From: Selenomonas sp.
GTDB taxonomy: Bacteria > Bacillota > Negativicutes > Selenomonadales > Selenomonadaceae
Assembly (NCBI GenBank): GCA_017635515.1
Contig: JAGBLH010000092.1
Coordinates: forward strand, 1-60,608
Direction of reading: 5' to 3'
DNA: 60,608 bases
How positions within the stretch are numbered: position 1 is the first letter of the stretch; each line of letters opens with the position of its first letter. This document shows positions 54,210-60,608 of this stretch, in pieces. The notes under the pieces were generated by a model. That model had not been told where the DNA came from and searched no databases. It saw only the letters and a program-made list of their open reading frames with translations. The translations under genes and the position numbers were made by a program.

Positions 54210-55130
54210 TCAGCCTTCAAACAATGCCTTGGCAAAATCCTCGGCCACGAAGGGACGCAGGTCTTCCACACCCTCGCCCACGCCAATCCATTTCACAGGC
54301 ATGGAAAGCTCGGCCTTGATGCCGATGACCACGCCGCCCTTGGCAGTACCATCCAGCTTGGTGAGCACCACGCCGGAAATCGGTGCGGCCTTGGTGAAAA
54401 GCTGGGCCTGGCTGATGGCGTTCTGGCCCGTGGTGGCATCCAGTACCAGCAGAGTCTCATGGGGAGCGCCGGGAATCTCACGGCCAATGACGCGATTGAT
54501 TTTCTCCAATTCCTGCATCAGGTTGGACTTGGTCTGGAGGCGTCCGGCAGTGTCGATGATCAGCACATCAATACCCCGGGCCTTGGCTGCCTGCACGGCA
54601 TCATAGGCCACGGCGGCAGGATCGGAGCCTTCCTCGTGCTTGATGACCCTGGCTCCTGTGCGCTCACCCCAGACTTCCAGCTGGTCGATAGCAGCCGCCC
54701 TGAAGGTATCTGCCGCCGCCAGCATGACGCTCTTGCCCTGCCCCTTGTAATAGGCGCTGAGCTTGCCGATGGTGGTGGTCTTGCCTGCACCATTGACACC
54801 GATGGTCAGGAGCACCGTGGGGCCTTCCTTGGCGGTGCGGGTAGTGTCGTTCTCCTCCCCCGCCGTGAGGATGGCAGCAATCTCCTTCTGCAGGAAGGGC
54901 TTCAAATCCTCGGGGCCATTGATTTCCTTCTTCTTGATGCCTTTTCTCACCGCTGTCATGAGCTTGTCTGTGGTCTTTACGCCCACATCTGCCATGATGA
55001 GGGTTTCTTCCAGCTCATCCAGCAAGTCATCATCTATATCCGCATAGCCCAGCACCAGTTTTTCAATCTTGTTGGTAAGGTTCTCACGGGTCTTGTTCAG
55101 TCCCTTTTTCAGCTTGTCAAAAAATCCCAT
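54210..55130 (-). CDS. ftsY: Signal recognition particle receptor FtsY
   Basis: SRP receptor GTPase. The 306-residue protein has an N domain and a G domain with TIGVNGAGKTTTIGKLSAYY, DTFRAAAIDQL, DTAGRLQTKSNLM, TKLDGTAKGG and the closing GVGEGVEDLRPF. The acidic membrane-binding A domain is absent, as is usual outside Proteobacteria. It follows smc, the common smc-ftsY order. Confidence 0.97.
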   Translation of the reverse strand: MGFFDKLKKGLNKTRENLTNKIEKLVLGYADIDDDLLDELEETLIMADVGVKTTDKLMTAVRKGIKKKEINGPEDLKPFLQKEIAAILTAGEENDTTRTAKEGPTVLLTIGVNGAGKTTTIGKLSAYYKGQGKSVMLAAADTFRAAAIDQLEVWGERTGARVIKHEEGSDPAAVAYDAVQAAKARGIDVLIIDTAGRLQTKSNLMQELEKINRVIGREIPGAPHETLLVLDATTGQNAISQAQLFTKAAPISGVVLTKLDGTAKGGVVIGIKAELSMPVKWIGVGEGVEDLRPFVAEDFAKALFEG

Positions 55131-55146
55131 CTACTTCTCCTTTGCT

Positions 55147-56889
55147 TCAATCAACCAATTCATCCAGTTTTACCGACAGGATGCGGGAAACGCCCGCATC
55201 CTCAATGGTCACGCCATACATGGTGTCCACTGCCTCCATGGTGCCCTTGCGGTGGGTGACCACGATGAACTGGGTCTCCTCGGCAAATTCCCGCAGGAAA
55301 GTGCCGAAACGCACCACATTGGCCTCATCCAGAGGCGCGTCAATCTCATCCAGCACTGAGAAAGGCGAAGGCCTGTACCTGAGGAAGGAAAAGAGCAGGG
55401 CAATGACTGTCAGTGCCCTTTCTCCGCCAGACAGGGCGGAGAGATTCTGCCGCTTCTTCTGGGGCAGGGTCACCAGGATTTCCACACCGGCATTCAGCAC
55501 ATCCTCATTATCCGTGAGCTTCAGCTCTGCCTCACCGCCCCCGAAGAGCCGCACGAAGATTTCCCGGAAATAAACCTGTATCTGGGCAAAGGCCTCAGTG
55601 AATTGCTTGGACATGGCCTCATCCATTTCCGCAAGAATCTTTTCCAGATTCTCCTTGGCTTCTATCAGGTCATTGGACTGCTTCTCCATAAAGCCATGGC
55701 GCTTGGACAGTTCCTCATGCTCCTCCAGTGCGTTGGGGTTCACGGGGCCCAGGGCCTTGATTTTCTCATTCAGTTCGTGGAGCCTGCTTTTGAGCATGGC
55801 CGGCTCCATATCCAAGGCTTCCTCTGCCGCCCTTTCGGGCGTCAAGCCGTATTCGCTGAAGAGGTTTTCCTTCCACTCCCCCAGCGCCATTTCCAGCTTG
55901 GCCCCCGCAAGCTCCAGCTTGTGGATTTCTTCCTGTATCTGCTGCCTGACGCGGTTCGCCTTATGAGCATCCTGCTCCAGCTTCTGGCTTTCCTCCAGTG
56001 AATCCATGCGCTGCTTGTAAAGGCTTTCATGCTGCTCCTGGCTTTCGTCATAGGACTCCTGCCAAATCTTCTGCTGCGCCTCTATTTCCTGCAGGCGCTG
56101 GAGACTGGCAGCCGCGCCTGCCAGGAGCTCCTTTTCCTCCTGCTCATTGTCCTTGAGAGCCTTCTCCCCCCGGGCCTTTTCCTGGCGGCAGCTTTCCAGC
56201 CGCTCACCGGCCCGCAGGGCTTCCTGCTTCAGCACCGCCTGCTTGATTTCCCTCTCGTGGATAAGGCTGGCCAGTTCCTCGGCATCCTGCCGGGCTTCTT
56301 CCAGCATTTTCTGGGCAGATGCGAGTTTGTCCTCCGCCTCTGCCACTTTGGCCTTGCCCTCGCTGATTTTCCCCTGCAGGGCCTCAATCTCGGCACTGCG
56401 GTTGAGGAAGCCCGCTTCCTGATGGCCTCTGCCACCACCAGAGAGGGAGCCGCCGGGATTGATAAGCTCGCCGGTGAGGGTCACCAGACGCAATTTCTGA
56501 TTATGCTTCCGGGCCAGGGCCAGGGCATGGTCTAGGTTATCCACCACCAGCGTACGGGCCAGCAGGAAGTCTGCCACCTTGCCGTACTCAGCAGGTACTT
56601 TCACCAAACGGCTGGCCCAGTCCAGCACCCCTGGCTCCCCTGCCACCTGCAAGTCCGGCACTGTACGCTGGACAATGGTGGAAAGGGGCAGGAAGGTGGC
56701 CCGCCCCAAACGCTGCTGTTTCAGGAAGGCAATAGCTGCCTTAGCAGTGTCAGTATCCCTGGTGACCAGATTCTGCTGGGCAGACCCCAAGGCTACCTCG
56801 ATGGCGGTGACATACTCTGCGGGCACCTCCATAAGCTCTGCCACGGCACCGGCCACGCCCTTGCGCCAGGGCTCGCGGGCTTTCAGCAC
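55147..56889 (-). CDS. smc: SMC C-terminal part: hinge, returning coiled coil, head with Walker B
   Basis: This frame continues the N-terminal part without shift. It holds the hinge (about residues 1-140: YVTAIEVALGSAQQNLVTRD and LINPGGSLSGGGRG), a coiled-coil arm, the signature motif NLSALSGGERAL and Walker B FSVLDEIDAPLDEAN. The first in-frame start after the TAG is GTG 56889. Reading from the stop, nine codons precede it. The arm is about 90 residues shorter than in B. subtilis SMC as I remember it. Confidence 0.8.
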   Translation of the reverse strand: MLKAREPWRKGVAGAVAELMEVPAEYVTAIEVALGSAQQNLVTRDTDTAKAAIAFLKQQRLGRATFLPLSTIVQRTVPDLQVAGEPGVLDWASRLVKVPAEYGKVADFLLARTLVVDNLDHALALARKHNQKLRLVTLTGELINPGGSLSGGGRGHQEAGFLNRSAEIEALQGKISEGKAKVAEAEDKLASAQKMLEEARQDAEELASLIHEREIKQAVLKQEALRAGERLESCRQEKARGEKALKDNEQEEKELLAGAAASLQRLQEIEAQQKIWQESYDESQEQHESLYKQRMDSLEESQKLEQDAHKANRVRQQIQEEIHKLELAGAKLEMALGEWKENLFSEYGLTPERAAEEALDMEPAMLKSRLHELNEKIKALGPVNPNALEEHEELSKRHGFMEKQSNDLIEAKENLEKILAEMDEAMSKQFTEAFAQIQVYFREIFVRLFGGGEAELKLTDNEDVLNAGVEILVTLPQKKRQNLSALSGGERALTVIALLFSFLRYRPSPFSVLDEIDAPLDEANVVRFGTFLREFAEETQFIVVTHRKGTMEAVDTMYGVTIEDAGVSRILSVKLDELVD

Positions 56890-56916
56890 CGCCTTTGGTG
56901 CCTTGCCAAATCCCTC

Positions 56917-58149
56917 CTAGGCCTGCTGCATGCGCTCCAGCATGGCACATTCCTGCTGGGCAGAAGTGAGCTTCCTTTGGGCTATATTCAGTCCTTCGCG
57001 GGCTGCGTTCAACTCCTGCTGGCGGGCAGCGATGGCCCCCTTGTAGGTTGCAGCCCGCTCCCGCTCCTTCTGCAAAAGTTCCCCTGCCAGCTGGAAGTCT
57101 GCCTGCTTCTGCTTTTCCTCGGCAGCCAGGCCTGCCAGCTCTGCCACCTGCTGAGCCTGCAGGCTGCTGAGTTCCTGGCGGCGGGCGAGTATCCGCTCCT
57201 TGGTGGCTTCGCTCTGCTCCTGCCTTTCCTCCAGTGCCGCCACCTCACGGCTGGCAGCCTCGATGTTCTGGCGGAGTCTTTCGCTCTTGCCCGCCTGCTC
57301 CTGCATGGTCTTTTCCAGCTCGATGAGCTTTTTGCCCAGTTCCTGGCGGCGAGCCTCGGCCTTGTTGACCTCAGCCTCGGCCGTGAGGGCTTCCTCCCGC
57401 TTCTTTTGGAGTTTCTGCTCATTTTCGCCGTAGCGCTGGCTTTCCCGCTGGTAATCAAGGGCCAGCTGGGTCAGGCGGCATTTCTTCTGTTCCTCCGCCA
57501 GGCCATTATAGATGCGGGTGCGCTCTGCCTGACGGGCCAAGGGTTCCAGCTGATTCTCAATTTCCCGGATAATGTCCTGCACGCGCACCAGATTGTTTTC
57601 CGTATCCGTCAAGCGACGCACCGTCTCCCGCTTACGGGAGCGGTACTTGGTGATGCCTGCCGTTTCCTCGAAGAACAGGCGCCTTTCCTCCGGCTTGCTG
57701 TTCAGGATATCATCGATGCGGTTCTGACCGATGATGCTCATGCCGTCATGGCCGATACCAGTATCGGCAAAGAGGTTGTAGATATCCTTCAGACGGCAGC
57801 GGGCACGGTTGATATAGAATTCGCTCTCCCCGCTGCGGTACAGCCTGCGGGTCACCACCACTTCACGGAAATCAACGGGCAAAGTGCCATCATTGGCAAA
57901 GAACAAGGACACCTCTGCCAGCCCCAGGGGTTTTCTCCCCGCCGAGCCCGTGAAAATAATGTCTTCGGCTCTCGCCCCACGCAAGTTGCGGACATTCTGC
58001 TCACCCAGCACCCAGCGTATGGCATCGGTGATATTGCTCTTGCCGCTGCCATTCGGCCCTACGATAGCCGTAATGCCAGAGTCAAAATCTATGGTTATCT
58101 TATCGGCAAAGGACTTGAAGCCGTATGCCTCCAATCTTTTCAGCTGCAA
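56917..58149 (-). CDS. smc: SMC N-terminal part: head with Walker A and first coiled-coil arm
   Basis: Residues 1-165 form the N-terminal half of the ATPase head (LEAYGFKSFADKI, Walker A GPNGSGKS at 31-38, SIIGQNRIDDIL and FFEETAGITKYRSRK). From about 170 to 410 is a Glu/Gln/Arg/Ala-rich coiled coil. The frame stops at TAG just before the hinge. The start is TTG 58149 behind AGGGAG, 16 bases after the LysR gene. SMC normally pairs with ScpA/ScpB, which are not in the window. Confidence 0.8.
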   Translation of the reverse strand: MQLKRLEAYGFKSFADKITIDFDSGITAIVGPNGSGKSNITDAIRWVLGEQNVRNLRGARAEDIIFTGSAGRKPLGLAEVSLFFANDGTLPVDFREVVVTRRLYRSGESEFYINRARCRLKDIYNLFADTGIGHDGMSIIGQNRIDDILNSKPEERRLFFEETAGITKYRSRKRETVRRLTDTENNLVRVQDIIREIENQLEPLARQAERTRIYNGLAEEQKKCRLTQLALDYQRESQRYGENEQKLQKKREEALTAEAEVNKAEARRQELGKKLIELEKTMQEQAGKSERLRQNIEAASREVAALEERQEQSEATKERILARRQELSSLQAQQVAELAGLAAEEKQKQADFQLAGELLQKERERAATYKGAIAARQQELNAAREGLNIAQRKLTSAQQECAMLERMQQA

Positions 58150-58165
58150 TTACGACCTGCTCCCT

Positions 58166-59068
58166 TCAGCCTTGACGAAAATGACACTTGAATTCTTCCG
58201 TGGCAGTATACCCCCGCATGAAATCTATGAAACGGTTGTCCACCACCGACAAAGATCGCTGCCCCCAATAGAGGGAAACCATGACCCCCATAGCTGGAGA
58301 AAGAGGCCGGCGCACAAAAATCTGCTCCATGCTGGTAACGAAATTTGGCAGTATGGAAATGCCCTCCTTGTTGGCAACCAGCTGCTTGATGGTCTTGAGC
58401 TGGGAGGTACAAAGGAGCACCTCCGGCACAAAGCCCGCCTCGCCGCAGCGGGCATAGACCTCCCGATATTGATAAGTGCGGGGCTGCTGCATGATGAACT
58501 TCTCCCCCGCCAGTTCCTCAAAGGCAATAGCTTTTGCCTTTGCCAATGGATGGGAGGGGTGCAGGCAGACGCTCATATCATCCTCCATGATAAGCAGCTC
58601 ATGGTCGCTGTCCTCACTGCCCCCCAGCACGATGCCAAAGTCCAGTTCTCCAATATCTGCCCGGCCCTTCACCTCATCAGAGTCGGCAAACTCCTGCACG
58701 TCCAGAGTCACATCGGGAAAAGTCCGCCTGAACTTGGAAAAGAAATCCGGAAAAAGATAAGCTTCCACCATGGGGGGCAGTCCAAAGCGCAAAGTTTCGT
58801 GCCTGTCATGCTTGAACCTCAGCATATCCCTCCTAGCGCTATCCGCATCCTGCATGATGCGCTGGGCATGGAGCAAAAAGACCTTGCCCGCCTCCGTAAG
58901 CGTGGCCCGCTTCTGGCTACGGTCAATGAGCCTCACCCCCAGCTCCGCCTCCAAAGCCTTGATAGCCTTAGTGACAGATGGCTGGGAGACGTGCAACACC
59001 TCTGCCGTGCGGGTGAAATTTTCCAGCTCGCTGATGGTGCAAAAATACTCCAGTTGCCGAAATTCCAT
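58166..59068 (-). CDS. LysR-family transcriptional regulator
   Basis: About 300 residues with the N-terminal winged helix (MEFRQLEYFCTISELENFTRTAEVLHVSQPSVTKAIKALE) and a periplasmic-binding-protein-like effector domain. I start at ATG 59068, 8 bases after GGGGGA. The target and ligand are unknown. It lies directly upstream of smc on the same strand, where relatives usually have rnc, so it may share a transcript with smc and ftsY. Confidence 0.92.
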   Translation of the reverse strand: MEFRQLEYFCTISELENFTRTAEVLHVSQPSVTKAIKALEAELGVRLIDRSQKRATLTEAGKVFLLHAQRIMQDADSARRDMLRFKHDRHETLRFGLPPMVEAYLFPDFFSKFRRTFPDVTLDVQEFADSDEVKGRADIGELDFGIVLGGSEDSDHELLIMEDDMSVCLHPSHPLAKAKAIAFEELAGEKFIMQQPRTYQYREVYARCGEAGFVPEVLLCTSQLKTIKQLVANKEGISILPNFVTSMEQIFVRRPLSPAMGVMVSLYWGQRSLSVVDNRFIDFMRGYTATEEFKCHFRQG

Positions 59069-59197
59069 ATAGAAATCCCCCATACATCTCATATCTATAT
59101 TTGTTGTATACTGTCCATTCAGTCAATTACATTCTACCATACCCTGGGGTTATTATCTACACAGATACCAAGAAAAGCCTGCCCTGCAAAAGAAAAA

Positions 59198-59222
59198 CCC
59201 GCCTCCCCATAAGGGGTGCGGG
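59198..59222 (-). terminator. Terminator after corA
   Basis: A stem CCCGC-CCCC with GGGG-GCGGG, TTAT loop, followed on the minus strand by TTTTTCTTTT, 17 bases below the corA stop. The rest of the gap to LysR is AT-rich with a possible -35 TTGACT near 59120 but no convincing -10. Confidence 0.8.
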
Positions 59223-59238
59223 AATTTAATCTTAAAGC

Positions 59239-60192
59239 TCAGAACATATCCTGCCGCCAGAGAATGACGGCGGAGGAAATGGAGATGGTAAAGGCGATGC
59301 CCATAATGTATAAGAACCCTTTGCCATTTTCCTCAAAGGGCACCGGCACATTCATGCCGAAGAAGCTGGATACAACTGTAGGTATGGCCAGGATGATGGT
59401 CATGGCCGCCAGGAATTTCATGACCCGGTTCTGGTTGTTGGAGATGATGGAGGTGAAGGTATCTGCCAAGCGAGCCAGGATCTTGCTGTACATCTCCACC
59501 ATTTCCCTGGCCTGCTTGTTCTCGATGATGACATCCTCTAGCAAGTCCTCATCCTCCTCATACATCTTGAGGATAGGCTTCATGGCAGGATTGGAACGCA
59601 AGCGCAGCAGTTTATCCATGACAGCGCCGTTGGAACGCAGGGCCGCATTGAAGTAAGTAAGGCCCTTCTGGAGTTCCAGGAGCCGCAGGATTTCCCTGTT
59701 GCTCATGTTGTGGCGCAGCTGCACCTCTATATCATCGGAAAGCTTGCTTATCTGCCGCAGATAGCGCAGGTAAAGGGTGGCTGACTTATAAAGTATCTGA
59801 AAAAGGAATCTTGTCTTCTTATAGGTGCGGAAGAGCTTGGCGGTACGCTCGTTGAACTCCGCCATCACAGGTGTCTCTTCCAGGCAGACGGTAATGATAT
59901 ACTCCGTAGTGACAATGATGGCCAAAGGCAGGGCATCATAGCTTTCCTCGCCACGGCATACAGGCACGTTGGTCAGGACCATGATGGAGTTGTCCTCCAC
60001 GTCCGTATGGGAACGCTCCTCATCATCCAGTGCAGAGCGCAGGAAGTCCGGCTCAACCTCCGTAAGATTGCTGACTACCTTCAGCTCATAAGGAGTGGGG
60101 TCGATGATATTTATCCAGGCCCCTTTCTCCAGAGTCTTGAGGCTCAGTTCCTGCAAAGGGCCGCTTTCGGCAGACTTGTAGATTTGCAGCAT
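59239..60192 (-). CDS. corA: CorA-family magnesium/cobalt transporter
   Basis: The 317-residue protein has a long acidic, helical cytosolic domain and two C-terminal membrane helices. The signature GMN sits in SSFFGMNVPVPFEENGKG between them; CorA works as a pentamer for Mg2+ (and Co2+/Ni2+) flux. The ribosome site AAAGGAG is 9 bases upstream of ATG 60192. It is the single gene of its transcript, with a leader of nearly 190 bases. Confidence 0.93.
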   Translation of the reverse strand: MLQIYKSAESGPLQELSLKTLEKGAWINIIDPTPYELKVVSNLTEVEPDFLRSALDDEERSHTDVEDNSIMVLTNVPVCRGEESYDALPLAIIVTTEYIITVCLEETPVMAEFNERTAKLFRTYKKTRFLFQILYKSATLYLRYLRQISKLSDDIEVQLRHNMSNREILRLLELQKGLTYFNAALRSNGAVMDKLLRLRSNPAMKPILKMYEEDEDLLEDVIIENKQAREMVEMYSKILARLADTFTSIISNNQNRVMKFLAAMTIILAIPTVVSSFFGMNVPVPFEENGKGFLYIMGIAFTISISSAVILWRQDMF

Positions 60193-60382
60193 GGGCTGTC
60201 TCCTTTCTCACGGGAAAGAACTCGCCCCAAACTGCACTAGCCAGGAACTATGCCTTCAGCGTCGGTGTGGACAGGGCAGACTCTCCCCTATTGATTTGTA
60301 TATTCCATCGCTCCGGGTTTGCCGAACTAGGGTGATCGTCCACTATCCTCACCAACCTTTCCAAATGTCCTTGAAATTTCCG
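60193..60382 (-). promoter_or_regulatory. Long structured 5' leader of corA (candidate cis-regulatory RNA)
   Basis: Between the predicted start of transcription (about 60382) and the corA ATG lie nearly 190 bases without a credible gene. On the RNA strand, GTTGG pairs with CCGAC and, inside it, GTGGAC with GTCCAC; CCCTA can pair with TAGGG within that loop. A short hairpin CTTTCccgtgaGAAAG precedes the ribosome-binding site and could control access to it. I could not match it to the M-box or any other riboswitch I know. Confidence 0.45.
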
Positions 60383-60388
60383 CCTATT

Positions 60389-60417
60389 ATTATAACGCCA
60401 ATATAAGCATTTTGCCA
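60389..60417 (-). promoter_or_regulatory. Promoter of corA
   Basis: A perfect TATAAT (60389-60394) is 17 bases from TGGCAA (60412-60417). The -35 hexamer, spacing and flanks match those of the fhaA promoter. Confidence 0.55.
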
Positions 60418-60467
60418 TAGCAAATTATTGTATTGATGTTCAGACAAGGCATTTAACCTGCCATAGC

Positions 60468-60608
60468 CTAGGGCGTGTTGATTAATTCACTCAGCCCATC
60501 TTCACGGGTCTTGACTGTCCCTGCGTCGTTGACAAATCCTCGACATAGCACCGCTATGCCTCCGGTTTGTCGCCTTGCAATGGACAGCCAATCCCCATAA
60601 ATCTGTGC
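60468..60608 (-). repeat. Edge fragment: palindrome-containing element with an open frame
   Basis: From the window edge the minus strand is open for 46 codons ending in SELINTP and TAG (60468-60470). The same DNA has nested inverted repeats: GACAAA with TTTGTC, and inside them CATAGC-ACC-GCTATG. The mix of hairpin and open frame, and its position at the end of the sequence, suggest a dispersed repeat where assembly stopped, but a second copy is not in the window. A truncated gene end is the alternative. Confidence 0.4.

Larger units (their letters stand above)
55147..58149 (-). pseudogene. smc: smc gene interrupted by one in-frame TAG
   Basis: The complete chromosome-condensation gene spans this interval. 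Codon 411, where SMC proteins usually have an aromatic residue (QA-aromatic-GF at the hinge entrance), is TAG at 56917-56919, with the reading frame open and conserved on both sides. A Tyr codon (TAC or TAT) changed at its third base explains it; sequencing error, real nonsense mutation or readthrough are all possible. Restored length would be about 1000 residues. Confidence 0.75.

Noticed and set aside
56917..56919. TAG decoded as pyrrolysine
   Set aside because: No pyrrolysine machinery is visible, the position normally holds an aromatic residue, and a single substitution or sequence error is simpler.
60193..60382. M-box magnesium riboswitch before corA
   Set aside because: The GGTGAGGCTCC core and later conserved blocks are missing, so I left the leader unassigned.

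Overview
The window looks like chromosomal DNA from a Gram-negative Firmicute of the Negativicutes (Selenomonas/Mitsuokella-like). The basis is the mix of Firmicute-type operons (rsmB-rlmN-stp-prkC-rsgA-rpe, ispH-rpsA, DUF512-der-plsY), an anaerobic cobalamin pathway, and a secreted Agp-like acid phosphatase, in fairly GC-rich DNA. This is inference; there is no rRNA or other marker that fixes the genus. Every clear gene except hypF lies on the minus strand, so the genes read from high to low coordinates.

Layout in transcription order. 60.6-54.2 kb: an open-frame fragment or repeat at the window edge, corA with a long leader, a LysR regulator, smc (interrupted by one in-frame TAG) and ftsY. 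54.1-51.8 kb: hypF, the only plus-strand gene. 51.6-44.5 kb: pncB, aroE, the phosphatase and dnaE. 44.4-38.5 kb: dacF, a 23S pseudouridine synthase, an HI0933-type flavoprotein, aroA, cmk and plsC. 38.3-35.0 kb: a nitroreductase, then a His/Met-tailed membrane protein with an OmpR-type response regulator and histidine kinase; a phased 11-bp repeat operator precedes the last three. 34.8-29.4 kb: ispH, rpsA, a PDZ/radical-SAM DUF512 protein, der and plsY. 29.3-25.3 kb: an ACT-domain protein, hom, thrB and a CCA nucleotidyltransferase.

25.2-0.2 kb is one unbroken same-strand run. rsmB-rlmN is followed, after a promoter-bearing gap, by fhaA-fhaB-stp-ftsW/rodA-pbpA-prkC (phospho-signalling and septal or lateral wall synthesis), rsgA-rpe, queC-folE2 (queuosine), a YbhN-type membrane protein, and thirteen cobalamin genes cbiD-E-T-F-G-H-J-C-A-cobU-cobQ-cbiB-cobS. 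The B12 genes cover most of the route from cobalt-precorrin intermediates to cobalamin. The cobaltochelatase, CbiL and CobT steps must be encoded elsewhere or be missing.

The extreme left end has a 3' fragment of a tRNA-Pro gene, a bidirectional terminator and a short coding-like stretch, which may be an integration boundary or an assembly joint. No CRISPR array, insertion sequence or complete RNA gene was seen. The most unusual signals are the interrupted, short-armed SMC, the operator of the two-component module, the structured corA leader, and the fusion of the kinase/cell-wall operon with the B12 operon.
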